Source of the DNA: Pandoraea nosoerga
GTDB lineage: Bacteria > Pseudomonadota > Gammaproteobacteria > Burkholderiales > Burkholderiaceae
Reading direction: 5' to 3'
Length of the DNA: 64,000 nt
Assembly: GCF_902459585.1 (NCBI RefSeq)
Contig: NZ_CABPSC010000017.1
Coordinates: 46,577 to 110,576, forward strand
Under the pieces are notes generated by a model. The model had not been told where the DNA came from. It ran no database searches and saw nothing but the letters and a program-made list of their open reading frames with translations. The translations under genes and the position numbers were made by a program. Of the stretch, positions 17,604 to 25,919 are shown in pieces. The stretch's first letter is position 1; every line of letters starts with the position of its first letter.

Positions 17604-18044
17604 TCACGCGTCGGGATCGACGCTCTTGCCGTCCTTGAGATAGGCGTCGAAGATCGGCACGCGCGCGTCGAGCAGCGAGCGGATGTCTCCGAGCAGCATG
17701 TCGTAGTGCGCAGCGAGGTTTTGCGCGAACGGCGTGAGCGCGGCGCCGCCGCCCGACACGCCGCCGATGTGGCGCGTGACGAGGGGCTCGCGAAACTCGT
17801 GGTTCATCGCCTCGACGAGCAGCCACGCCCGCCGGTACGACATGCCCATGCGGCGCGCCGCCGCGGAAATCGACCCCGTCGCTTCAATCGCGCGCAGCAG
17901 CGCCACGCGCCCCGGCCCGAAGACGGGTGACTCGCCGTCCCGGATGCGAACGCGCAGGTCGTAGTCCGCCGCGCCCGTCGCGCCCGTCGCGGCCGCGAGC
18001 GCGTGTGCCGCAGGCTTGCGGCTGCGCCGGCGCTCAACTGGCAT
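17604..18044 (-). CDS. ModE-like DNA-binding protein without MOP domains
   Basis: 146 residues from ATG 18044, overlapping the CoxG-like gene stop by 11 bases. The winged-helix domain of ModE is clear: DGESPVFGPGRVALLRAIEATGSISAAARRMGMSYRRAWLLVEAMNHEF, then a wing-like GGVSGGGAALTPFAQNL and a C-terminal helix (MLLGDIRSLL) that dimerises in ModE. The C-terminal tandem TOBE/MOP molybdate-binding part of E. coli ModE (about 262 residues) is missing. It may bind the ModE-type box upstream of modA; how it senses molybdate is unclear. Confidence 0.85.
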   Translation of the reverse strand: MPVERRRSRKPAAHALAAATGATGAADYDLRVRIRDGESPVFGPGRVALLRAIEATGSISAAARRMGMSYRRAWLLVEAMNHEFREPLVTRHIGGVSGGGAALTPFAQNLAAHYDMLLGDIRSLLDARVPIFDAYLKDGKSVDPDA

Positions 18045-18651
18045 GGTTGCCCCACAGCACGATGAAGACGAGGATGAGCGCCGCCACCACCCACGGCCAC
18101 CAGCGTGCCAACTTGCCCCGCGTGGACGGCACGTCGCGCATGGCGGCGTCGGCAGCGAGCGCCGCGGCCACTTCGCCGTCCGCCGCGACCGGGTCGTCGA
18201 TCCTGTGGTTCGGTGCGATGAGCCCGACGAGGCGCGTGAAAAAGGTGTCGGCGAGCGCGTTGGCCGCGGCGTCGGCCTGCGGGCTGTCGAGATCGGCATA
18301 CTCGCCGCCGAACCGCGCCTTCAGGTCATAGGTGAGCAATGTGTTCATCGGTCCTTGCGATAACAGCGCGACGGACGCGCGGCCGCGGGTGAGCCCGGCC
18401 GACGATCCCAGCCCGTCGAAATTCAGTGTGTACGACGCGGGCGGGACCACGTCGGTCAACGTGATGCGGGCGCGCCAGCGCCCGCCCACGGGCCCGAGCG
18501 TCGCCGCGATGACAATGTCCCAGGTGGTGTCGTCGATGCGCTCGATCGATTCGCACCCCGGAATGCACTGTCGCAACACGCCCGGGTCGTTCAGCGCGAT
18601 CCACGCAACGTCTCTCGCGACCGGCAACCGCCGGCTGTTCCGTAGTTCCAT
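18034..18651 (-). CDS. CoxG-like SRPBCC protein with C-terminal anchor
   Basis: 205 residues. CoxG/SRPBCC fold: SRRLPVARDVAWIALNDPGVLRQCIPGCESIERIDDTTWDIVIAATLGPVGGRWRARITLTDVVPPASYTLNFDG, then a charged linker and a C-terminal transmembrane helix (WWPWVVAALILVFIVLWG). In CO dehydrogenase clusters CoxG helps anchor the Mo-hydroxylase to the membrane, but the CoxMSL enzyme subunits are not here. It is the first gene of an operon with the ModE-like regulator and diverges from xdhC, so it may serve a xanthine-dehydrogenase-family enzyme encoded elsewhere. Confidence 0.85.
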   Translation of the reverse strand: MELRNSRRLPVARDVAWIALNDPGVLRQCIPGCESIERIDDTTWDIVIAATLGPVGGRWRARITLTDVVPPASYTLNFDGLGSSAGLTRGRASVALLSQGPMNTLLTYDLKARFGGEYADLDSPQADAAANALADTFFTRLVGLIAPNHRIDDPVAADGEVAAALAADAAMRDVPSTRGKLARWWPWVVAALILVFIVLWGNHAS

Positions 18652-19087
18652 TGCCCCTCCCTTGCCTTCCCCCGCCCCGGCATCCCGGGCATGGCGAATC
18701 CGTCAAGCGTCGAAATATTGTGACACGAGTTACCTCGCGCCACGCGCGCCCGCGACCGCGAGTCCGCTCCCGCGTGCGTGGTGCCAAGGAAAGCCGCGAC
18801 CGCGACCATCGTCACGGTTTGAATTCGGCGGCCCCGACTTGCACCGAACGGCCGTCCGGCACCGCAGTATCGGGTGGAATACAGCGCACGCCAAGGCGCG
18901 ATATACTCGGCGCATCACATCGAGCGGCGAAATCTCGGCATCGGCCGGTTCCTCGGCCCGCCTGCGAGCGCATGCCCCGGCGTCGCGAGCGCAGGCAAGG
19001 CTTCGCATGCACCGGATGGGCGAAGCGCCGGCCGGGCGCCTCGGCCCGACGGCGCCGCCGCTCACGTATTGGCGAAGGAACCGTGCT
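18652..19087. other. Divergent control region coxG / xdhC
   Basis: 436 bases with no supported gene; the in-frame extension upstream of xdhC lacks family similarity. Contains a TATACT hexamer at 18902-18907, a possible xdhC -10 without a good -35, inside a sequence (CGATATAC at 18899) that is only a weak match to a ModE half-site. Confidence 0.45.
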
Positions 19088-20158
19088 ATGGACAGTGTCG
19101 ACCTGGAAGTGCTGAAGTCCGCCGTGCAATGGACCCGCGCGGGCTTTTTCGTCACGCTGGGCACCGTCGTGCGCACCTGGGGGTCCGCGCCCCGCCCCGT
19201 GGGCTCGATGCTCGCGATTCGCGAAGACGGCCACATGGTCGGCTCCGTCTCAGGCGGCTGCGTCGAGGACGATCTGATTGCCCGCATCCGCGAAGGCGAC
19301 TGGCCGCAAGACCGTCCGCAACTCACGAGCTATGGTGTGAGCGCCGAGGAAGCCCACCGCTTCGGGCTGCCGTGCGGCGGCACGCTGCAACTGGTGCTGG
19401 AGCCCGTACGCGAGGCCTCGCGCATTGCGGAACTGCTCGACGCGGTCGCGCAGTTCCGTCTGGTCGTGCGCGAACTCGACATGACGACCGGCGCAGTGCA
19501 GATCGCACCGGGTCACCGCACGCCCCCCGTCGAGTTCGACGGCAAGCGGCTCATCACGTCGCACGGGCCGCGTCATCGGCTCGTCGTCATCGGCGCGGGC
19601 CAACTCTCGAAATACGTGGCCGGCATGGCGTGCGCACTCGACTATCACGTGATCGTGTGCGACCCGCGCGAGGAATACGCCGAAGAATGGCAGGTGCCCG
19701 GCACCGAGCTCTCGCGCGAGATGCCTGACGATCTGATCGTGCGCCTGCAACTCGACTCCCACAGCGCGGTGCTCACGCTCACGCACGATCCCAAGCTCGA
19801 CGACATGGCGCTGCTCGAAGCGCTCAAGTCACCCGCGTTCTACATCGGTGCAATCGGCTCGCGGGTGAACAACGCGCGTCGGCGTGAACGCCTGTCGTTG
19901 TTCGATCTGAGCACGGCGGAGATCGAGCGTCTGCACGGGCCGGTCGGCATGCACCTCGGCGCGCGCACGCCCGCCGAGATTGCCGTGGCGATTCTCGCGG
20001 AAATGACGGCCATCAAGAACGGCATCGCCGTGAAACAGACGTTTGCGATGCGCGGCGCCGAGGACAGTCTCGGCGAAGGCGCCAGACACGGCACGAGCGG
20101 CAGTCTGGCCGGTGTCGGCGAGGCGCTGCTGGCGGACGACGCGTCTCGCGCGGCCTGA
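19088..20158 (+). CDS. XdhC-family molybdenum-cofactor maturation protein
   Basis: 356 residues from ATG 19088, preceded by GAAGGA. The N-terminal XdhC/CoxI domain has RTWGSAPRPVGSMLAIREDGHMVGSVSGGCVEDDL and GLPCGGTLQLVLEPV. The C-terminal Rossmann domain is HRLVVIGAGQLSKYVAGMACALDYHVIVCDPREEY, and AFYIGAIGSRVNNARRRERL and HLGARTPAEIAVAILAEMTA are also typical. XdhC binds Mo-cofactor, promotes sulfuration and hands it to xanthine-dehydrogenase-family enzymes. Divergent from the CoxG-like gene. The partner enzyme is not in the window. Confidence 0.93.
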   Translation: MDSVDLEVLKSAVQWTRAGFFVTLGTVVRTWGSAPRPVGSMLAIREDGHMVGSVSGGCVEDDLIARIREGDWPQDRPQLTSYGVSAEEAHRFGLPCGGTLQLVLEPVREASRIAELLDAVAQFRLVVRELDMTTGAVQIAPGHRTPPVEFDGKRLITSHGPRHRLVVIGAGQLSKYVAGMACALDYHVIVCDPREEYAEEWQVPGTELSREMPDDLIVRLQLDSHSAVLTLTHDPKLDDMALLEALKSPAFYIGAIGSRVNNARRRERLSLFDLSTAEIERLHGPVGMHLGARTPAEIAVAILAEMTAIKNGIAVKQTFAMRGAEDSLGEGARHGTSGSLAGVGEALLADDASRAA

Positions 20159-20171
20159 GGCGGCGGCACAC

Positions 20172-20200
20172 AAAAAAAAAGCGCCGCCTTTCGGCGGCGC
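20172..20200 (-). terminator. Strong terminator on the minus strand
   Basis: 8-bp perfect stem GCGCCGCC/GGCGGCGC (20181-20200), 4-base loop, then nine T on the minus strand (20172-20180). Ends the transcript of the 20293-20766 gene and lies just beyond the convergent xdhC stop. Confidence 0.92.
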
Positions 20201-20292
20201 AACTCGCTCACTCCTTGCAGAGTGCTACTGCCTGGGTTACTTCACCGTACACGCTGCACACCGGTCGACCAATCGACCGACCGATCGGCACA

Positions 20293-20766
20293 TCAGTCGT
20301 GCGGCCACAGGAACGTTGCGGCGGCGTGCCCCTTGGCGGGGACCTGCACCTGTCGGGTCATCGGCCTGCCGTTATAGGTTGCCTTCACGGTGTAGCTGCC
20401 CGGCGGCAGCCTGACGAGCATGAAGGGACCCTTGGCACGCGTGTCGAGCACCGTGGTGCTGCCGCGCATGATCTGCACCTGCGCGTCCGCGACGTACTCG
20501 TTGGCGCCTTCGCCGCGCGCCGCCATCTCGATGGATAGCGGCCAGCGCGAGGCTTCGCGCTTGAAGGTGCCGGACTCGTCGCTGTCGATACCGCCCGACA
20601 CATACGACACGTCGCCCTGCTGCATCGCGGGCGGCAGCGTGCCACCGCCCTGCGCATGCGCGACCGATACGGTCGACAGGCCGCCCATTGTCGCTACAGC
20701 GGCGGCCGTCGCGGCCGCTGCCGACCAGCGTTGCCATTGTTGCCATCGTTGCTGTCGTTGCCACAT
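20293..20766 (-). CDS. Secreted carboxypeptidase-regulatory-like domain protein
   Basis: 157 residues. An unusual Gln/Trp/Arg-rich N-region (MWQRQQRWQQWQRW) precedes a signal peptide ending near VAHAQ. The C-terminal half is a small beta-sandwich resembling the carboxypeptidase regulatory or SpaA-like fold: YVADAQVQIMRGSTTVLDTRAKGPFMLVRLPPGSYTVKATYNGRPMTRQVQVPAKG. No catalytic residues; probably a periplasmic or surface binding module. It has its own terminator. Specific role unknown. Confidence 0.75.
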   Translation of the reverse strand: MWQRQQRWQQWQRWSAAAATAAAVATMGGLSTVSVAHAQGGGTLPPAMQQGDVSYVSGGIDSDESGTFKREASRWPLSIEMAARGEGANEYVADAQVQIMRGSTTVLDTRAKGPFMLVRLPPGSYTVKATYNGRPMTRQVQVPAKGHAAATFLWPHD

Positions 20767-20889
20767 ATTCGACCTCCCGTTTCATCACGATGCCGGTTAG
20801 CGCCGGGCGCGCGAGGCGCTCGCCTGTCGGCCGCCGGCGCCCGGACACATCAGGTAGTGCGTGGCATCCCGTTCGGTACTGCGCTCGAC

Positions 20890-22461
20890 TCAGCCGAGAT
20901 CGACCGGGATGAAGATCTGCTGCCCGTCGCGCTGCACCAGCAGCGCAACGTTGTTGCCCGCCTTCTTGAGCTTCTCGCTCAGTTGCGCGGCGCTCGTCAC
21001 CGGCGTGCCGTTGAGCGACAGGATGATGTCGCCCGCTTGCACCCCGGCCTGCTCGGCCGGACCGCCCGCGCGCGCCACCAGCAATCCGCCGGTGACCTGC
21101 GCGGCGCGCTTTTCCTGCGGCGAGAGCTCGCGCACCGCCAGCCCCAGGCGCCCGTGCGTGGCCGAGTCGTCGGCGCTCGCGACGTCCTGCTTCTCGTTGA
21201 GCGCCGCGACCGTCACGGTCACGTCCTGCTTGCCGCCGTTGCGCCAGACCGTGAGCGTGGCCTTTTGGCCGGGACGCATGTCGGCGATCTTCTCCGGCAA
21301 CTGCACCGAGTCGTCGATGGTCGTGCCGTTGACCGCCAGAATCACGTCGCCCGGCTTCAGATCGGACTTCGCGGCCGGCCCGTTCTTGTCGATCGACGAT
21401 ACCAACGCGCCCGTGGGCTTGGGCAGGCCGAACGACTTCGCGAGCGACTGGTTGACCTCCTGGATCGCCACGCCGATGCGCCCGCGGCTCACCTTGCCGT
21501 ACTGCTGGAGCTGCGCCTTGACCTTCATCGCCATGTCGATCGGAATCGCGAACGACAGCCCCTGGAAGCCGCCGGTGCGCGAGTAGATCATCGAGTTGAT
21601 GCCGATGACCTCGCCGTTCAGATTGAACAGCGGCCCGCCCGAATTACCCGGATTGACCGGCACGTCCGTCTGAATGAACGGCGTGTAGTTCTCGTCGGGC
21701 AGGGCGCGCGCCTTCGCCGATACGATGCCCGCCGTCACGGTGTTGTCGAAGCCGTAGGGCGAGCCGATGGCCACCACCCATTCGCCGGCCTTCGATTTCG
21801 ACGGGTCGCCGATTTTTACCGTCGGCAGGCTCGTCGCCGCGATCTTGAGCAGCGCCACGTCGCTCGCCTTGTCGCTGCCCACGACCTTCGCCTTGTACTC
21901 GCGCTTGTCGGTGAGCTTCACCGTGACCTGGCTCGCGCCGTCCACGACGTGAGCGTTGGTCAGGATGTAACCGTCCGGACTCACGATGAAACCCGAGCCG
22001 AGACTGCGCGTCGGCCCGCTCTCGCCGCCGTTGTCATCGTCGCCGCCGTCGTTACCCGGCGCCCCGTAGAAACGACGGAAGAACTGGAACAGCGGATCGT
22101 TCTGGTCCATGCCGGGCGGCATGGGGATCGCGGCCGCGCCCCGGCCCGCCGAAGGTTTCCCATCGTGCGTCACACTAATGTTGACTACGGCCGGTCCGTA
22201 TTGTTCCGCCAGTTGCGAGAAGTCCGGCACCAGCATGCGCGGTGCGGCATTCGGCGCGGTGTTCGGCGCGGTGTTCGGCGCGGTGTTCGGCGTGTTGGCC
22301 GCCGCTGCCGTTGCCGTCGCCGGCCACGCCGCGTGGGCATCGCTGACCATTTCCGAGGCGAGCGGCGCTTGCCAGTGTTGGCGCCCGGCAACGTAGCCCC
22401 CCGTCAATGCGACGAGTACGGCACTGGCCACCAGCGTGCGAGTGAGCTTTGAGGTCCGCAT
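20890..22461 (-). CDS. DegQ/DegP-type periplasmic serine protease (Do family)
   Basis: 523 residues from ATG 22461, preceded by AAGGAGAG. A signal anchor (RTLVASAVLVALTGGYVAG) is followed by a linker with four TAPN-like repeats. The trypsin-like domain keeps the catalytic triad: His in LTNAHVVDGA, Asp in ASDVALLKIA, Ser in VNPGNSGGPLFNLNGEVIG. Two PDZ domains follow (KSFGLPKPTGALVSSIDKNGPAAKSDLKPGDVILAVNG and GGLLVARAGGPAEQAGVQAGDIILSLNG). It degrades and chaperones misfolded envelope proteins. Tandem repeats upstream (22524-22593) and the nearby two-component system suggest regulated expression. Confidence 0.94.
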   Translation of the reverse strand: MRTSKLTRTLVASAVLVALTGGYVAGRQHWQAPLASEMVSDAHAAWPATATAAAANTPNTAPNTAPNTAPNAAPRMLVPDFSQLAEQYGPAVVNISVTHDGKPSAGRGAAAIPMPPGMDQNDPLFQFFRRFYGAPGNDGGDDDNGGESGPTRSLGSGFIVSPDGYILTNAHVVDGASQVTVKLTDKREYKAKVVGSDKASDVALLKIAATSLPTVKIGDPSKSKAGEWVVAIGSPYGFDNTVTAGIVSAKARALPDENYTPFIQTDVPVNPGNSGGPLFNLNGEVIGINSMIYSRTGGFQGLSFAIPIDMAMKVKAQLQQYGKVSRGRIGVAIQEVNQSLAKSFGLPKPTGALVSSIDKNGPAAKSDLKPGDVILAVNGTTIDDSVQLPEKIADMRPGQKATLTVWRNGGKQDVTVTVAALNEKQDVASADDSATHGRLGLAVRELSPQEKRAAQVTGGLLVARAGGPAEQAGVQAGDIILSLNGTPVTSAAQLSEKLKKAGNNVALLVQRDGQQIFIPVDLG

Positions 22462-22828
22462 GAGTCTCTCCTTACCGAAGACCACGTTTGAACATGCCTG
22501 TGATCGTAGAGAGGCTCCCTTAAGAGAACCTTAAGGCCTTGAGAACCTTAAGGCCTTGATACCCTTCAGACCCTTGATATCCTTCAGCCCCTTGAGATCT
22601 TCATGCGCAAAAGCGTGGTCCCGGCGACGGGCGAGCGTCGCCCGAGGAGGGAGAACGTCACACGTCGCGTATGGCACGGAGTTTCGCGCCACGATGCGCG
22701 CTATGCGTTACAGCATCGCGCGTTTGAAGGAACTCGACGTGCGGTGTGTCTTGCCCGTCAATGGCCCGCTGTCTACGGTGACTAGGCAGTGCAATCCCGC
22801 ACCGCACGACCGCTTCACGAGGAGGTTC
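22462..22828. other. Divergent control region, degQ-like / I78 inhibitor
   Basis: 367 bases without a gene. Holds the tandem repeat array at 22524-22593 and presumably promoters for both divergent genes. No confident -35/-10 pair identified. Confidence 0.5.
22524..22593. repeat. Four tandem 17-18-bp repeats upstream of the degQ-like gene
   Basis: Two exact copies of GAGAACCTTAAGGCCTT (22524-22540, 22541-22557) followed by two diverged 18-bp copies (22558-22575, 22576-22593) that keep GATA/T-CCTTCAG-CCCTT. They lie 63-132 bases upstream of the protease start. Possibly a multi-site regulator target. Confidence 0.85.
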
Positions 22829-23299
22829 ATGATGCAAACGTTCCGCATGATCCGCACGGCCCACCCGCGCGGCACATTGCTTCGCCACGCCGCACACGCG
22901 CTTGGAAGCGCCGCCGCCGCGCTCGGTCTCGTACTGGCCTTCGGCGCGCACGCCGCGCCTGGCGACGGCTCGCCCGGCACGCAGGGGCCCGCCGATTCGT
23001 CGATCCCGGGGCAGACGCAACAGCCCCCGTCGGACCGGACCGCGGACCGGACGTCGGGACAAGCTTCGGGACAAGCTTCGGGACATGTGCAGGCGCCCGC
23101 GAATTGCACGCCCGATACGCCGACCGATCAGGCCATTCTCGGCAAGTCGCTCGATGAAGTGAAGACGATGCTGCAGGGCTGCCCGTGGCGCATCGGCATG
23201 CAGGACGGCAGGGTCCTGCCATCGACGCGCGACTATCGCCCCGATCGCCGCACCCTCACGATCGAGAACGACAAGGTCACGGGCGTGACGCGCGGATGA
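22829..23299 (+). CDS. I78-family peptidase inhibitor, secreted
   Basis: 156 residues from ATG 22829 after a strong GAGGAGG site. A signal peptide (HALGSAAAALGLVLAFGAHAAPG) and a disordered Ser/Gln/Thr-rich linker with a repeated SGQA unit come first. A compact C-terminal domain follows: LGKSLDEVKTMLQGCPWRI, then DYRPDRRTLTIENDKVTGVTRG. The DYRPDR-LTI-EN pattern is that of I78 inhibitors, which block serine peptidases of the subtilisin/trypsin type. Divergent from the DegQ-like protease, so a protease-inhibitor pairing is possible but unproven. Confidence 0.8.
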   Translation: MMQTFRMIRTAHPRGTLLRHAAHALGSAAAALGLVLAFGAHAAPGDGSPGTQGPADSSIPGQTQQPPSDRTADRTSGQASGQASGHVQAPANCTPDTPTDQAILGKSLDEVKTMLQGCPWRIGMQDGRVLPSTRDYRPDRRTLTIENDKVTGVTRG

Positions 23300-23418
23300 A
23301 TCGCCCACCGCAGCGTGCCGCCACGGCCGGGCGCGCGACGGCGCGCACGGCACGATGGCGTGGCCGCCTCGCACTGAGCCACGGCGTCGCCCGCTGCCGG
23401 ACGAGGCGGCGTGACGTG

Positions 23419-24873
23419 TCAGATCGGCGGTGGCGGGGACTGGGCCGCGCCGCCGAAGCTCACGCGCACGCGCAATCCGCGCCCGCTGCGGGTATCGAGC
23501 AGTTCCACGCGCGCACCATGCGCCCGCGCAACATTGCGCACGATGGCAAGGCCGAGCCCGCTGCCTTGGGCGCGCGGCGCTTGCGGATCCTCGTCCTGCC
23601 CCGTGAGCGAGCCCGGCCCCGGTGCATCGCCCGGCGCCTGCCCGTCTACCCCCCGTTCGGGGGCGCCCGCCTCGCCTGACGCCGGCGCCTGCGCCGCGCC
23701 GCCACGGAAAAAGCGATCGAACACGCGTTCCCGTTCGGCCACCGCGATCCCGGGCCCGTTGTCCTCGACCTCCACCACGGCCGCGGGCGTCGCCGCCACC
23801 AGACGCACGTCGACGTGCCCGCCGCGCGGCGTGTACTTCAGCGCGTTGTCCACGAGATTGCCGAAGAGCGTTTGCAGCGCATCGGCATCGCCGCGCACAT
23901 GTGCGATGTCGGCGAGCGCCTCGGGGGCGTCCAGGCCCAGGTCGATGCCGCGCGCCACGGCCAGCGGCGCATGACGCGCCACCACGTCGCGCAGTACCGG
24001 CACGAGCGGCATGTCGACGAAGGCCGAGGCGGCACGCGCCGCATCCGGCTCCTGACGCGCCAGCGTGAGCAGCTGCGACACCATGTGCGACGCGCGCTGC
24101 ACGCCGTCTCGCAAATCCTGCATGGCTTGCGCGCGTTCGGCCTCCGTGTTCGCCCGGTCGAGCAACTGCACCTGCAATTGCAACGCGGCAAGCGGCGTGC
24201 GCAGCTCGTGCGCCGCATCGGCGACGAACGCCTTTTGCTGCACCAGCGCCTCGTCCAGCCGGCCCAGCAAGCTGTTGAGCGCGCGCACGAGCGGTCGGAC
24301 TTCGTCGGGCAGGCCAGCCTCGGGCAACGCTTCGAGGGCGCCCGGCGAACGCGCGTCCAGCGCCTTCGTGACACGCCTTAACGGTTGCAGTCCGCGGCCG
24401 ACGACGAACCACACCAGCAATGCGAGCAGCGGCATGGCGACAACGAGCGGCAGCAGCGTGCGCAACGCCATCGAGACGGCGAGCGAGTCGCGTATCGCCA
24501 TCGGCTGCGCCAGTTGCACGACGTTCTCACCCACGAGCGCCGCGTACACGCGCCAGTCGCCGGCGGGCGTCTGCACGGTGGTGAAGCCAAGCTCCGCGCG
24601 CGGCGGCAACGGCGTGCGCGGGTGCGAGTAGTACAGCTCCACGCCGTTGCGGCTCCAGATCTGGATGACGAGCCCGGCCGCGTCGCTGTGCTCGCCCGGC
24701 GCGCTAGAGAACGGCTCGGCCGGCAGCGACAGGGCCATCTGCTGCAGTTGGAAATCGAACAGTGCGTTCGCCTCGGTGCGGGCCTGGCGGAAGATGGCTA
24801 CGCCGGCGAGCACGAGCGCCGCCGCGAGCGTGAGCAGCAATCCGACGAGAAGACGGCGACGAATCGAGCGCAT
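23419..24873 (-). CDS. Two-component sensor histidine kinase
   Basis: 484 residues. TM1 (residues 8-27), a periplasmic sensor of about 120 residues, TM2 (about 140-160), HAMP, then the phosphoacceptor box FVADAAHELRTPLAALQLQV, N-box NLVDNALKYTP, G1 VEDNGPGIA, F-box FDRFFRG and G2 GSGLGLAIV. QseC/TctE-like layout. Between F- and G2-boxes is a 46-residue Gly/Ala/Pro/Asp-rich insertion (residues 391-436) where a short ATP-lid loop is usual. It overlaps the response-regulator stop by one base, so the pair is one operon. Signal unknown. Confidence 0.94.
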   Translation of the reverse strand: MRSIRRRLLVGLLLTLAAALVLAGVAIFRQARTEANALFDFQLQQMALSLPAEPFSSAPGEHSDAAGLVIQIWSRNGVELYYSHPRTPLPPRAELGFTTVQTPAGDWRVYAALVGENVVQLAQPMAIRDSLAVSMALRTLLPLVVAMPLLALLVWFVVGRGLQPLRRVTKALDARSPGALEALPEAGLPDEVRPLVRALNSLLGRLDEALVQQKAFVADAAHELRTPLAALQLQVQLLDRANTEAERAQAMQDLRDGVQRASHMVSQLLTLARQEPDAARAASAFVDMPLVPVLRDVVARHAPLAVARGIDLGLDAPEALADIAHVRGDADALQTLFGNLVDNALKYTPRGGHVDVRLVAATPAAVVEVEDNGPGIAVAERERVFDRFFRGGAAQAPASGEAGAPERGVDGQAPGDAPGPGSLTGQDEDPQAPRAQGSGLGLAIVRNVARAHGARVELLDTRSGRGLRVRVSFGGAAQSPPPPI

Positions 24874-25577
24874 TACTCGGCCTCCGATGCCGCGCCGCGC
24901 GCGCCCGGCATCTGCGCCGTTTCAGCCGGCATCATGTAGCCGACGCCCCGCACGGTGCGAATGGCGTCCGCCCCGAGCTTCTTGCGCAGCCCGTGCACGT
25001 GGACTTCCACTGCATTGCTGGCGACCTCCTCGCCCCAGCCGTAGATGCGCTCTTCGAGCTGCGCCTTGGAGAGCACCGCCCCGGGACGGTTGAGCAGCGC
25101 TTCTAGCACGGCGTATTCCCGAGCGGAGAGCACGACGGGCACGCCGCTGCACGTGACCTGCCGCGTGGCCGGGTCGAGCACGATGGCGCCGTGGCGCAGC
25201 AGCGGCTCGCTGCGGCCCGCCTGGCGGCGCACCAGCGCGCGCAGCCGGGCGGCGAGCTCGTCGAGGTCGAACGGTTTGACGAGATAGTCGTCCGCGCCGG
25301 CGTCGAGTCCCTTCACGCGATCGGCGACGGCGTCGCGCGCGGTCGCGATGAGCACCGGAAGCGCCTGACCGCGGGCGCGCAAGGTGCGCAGCACGTCGAT
25401 GCCGTCGCGGCGCGGCAGGCCGAGATCGAGCAGCAGCGCGTCGTATGACTCGAGGGCGAGTGCATCGAGCGCCCGCTGGCCGTCGCCGACGTGATCGACG
25501 GTCCAGCCATCATGGCGCAGCCCCTTCGTCACGGCCGCGGCGATCATCGCGTCGTCTTCCACCAATAGGATTCGCAT
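24873..25577 (-). CDS. OmpR-family response regulator
   Basis: 234 residues from ATG 25577. The receiver domain has the acidic pocket (LVEDD), phospho-Asp in YDALLLDLGLP, Thr/Ser switch in VLIATARD and Lys in DYLVKPF. The C-terminal winged-helix domain is VVLSAREYAVLEALLNRPGAVLSKAQLEERIYGWGEEVASNAVEVHVHGLRKKLGADAIRTVRGVGYMM. Partner of the adjacent kinase. Three 12-bp-spaced direct repeats lie 24-54 bases upstream of its start, a layout suited to autoregulation by a tandem-binding OmpR-type dimer. Confidence 0.95.
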   Translation of the reverse strand: MRILLVEDDAMIAAAVTKGLRHDGWTVDHVGDGQRALDALALESYDALLLDLGLPRRDGIDVLRTLRARGQALPVLIATARDAVADRVKGLDAGADDYLVKPFDLDELAARLRALVRRQAGRSEPLLRHGAIVLDPATRQVTCSGVPVVLSAREYAVLEALLNRPGAVLSKAQLEERIYGWGEEVASNAVEVHVHGLRKKLGADAIRTVRGVGYMMPAETAQMPGARGAASEAE

Positions 25578-25919
25578 GGCTTGTCGGTATCGTTGGGCCT
25601 TCGCAGAATTTTTCGCAGAACTTTTCGCAGACTGTCCCGCAGGACTTCTGACGAGCCTTCGCACGCGTCGATCGCCGCGTGCGAGTGCCGCGTCCGGATG
25701 TTGCCTAAGGGTGACAGTCACAGGATTTTCGACCCATTGTAGCGACAGTTCGTTGCACGCCCGTCTTACAATGCAGCCAACCACGCGCCGCGCATGTCAG
25801 ACGCACATCGCGGCGCGGCACTCGCCACATCGCTTCGCCGCCGCGTCCGCACTGCTGTGCCTGAGCGCCTCAGGTCCATACGGTTTCGCAGCGCGCAACA
25901 CTGGAGAACATCGCCCGTC
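25578..25919. other. Divergent control region, response regulator / dacB
   Basis: 342 bases. Contains the TCGCAGA direct repeats near the regulator start and a possible plus-strand promoter for dacB (TACAAT at 25767-25772, with GCGACA 19 bases before it). No gene supported. Confidence 0.5.
25601..25631. promoter_or_regulatory. Three direct repeats upstream of the response regulator
   Basis: TCGCAGA occurs at 25601, 25613 and 25625, exactly 12 bases apart with similar A/T-rich spacers. Helically phased direct repeats are typical OmpR-family binding sites, so autoregulation is a reasonable inference. Confidence 0.55.
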
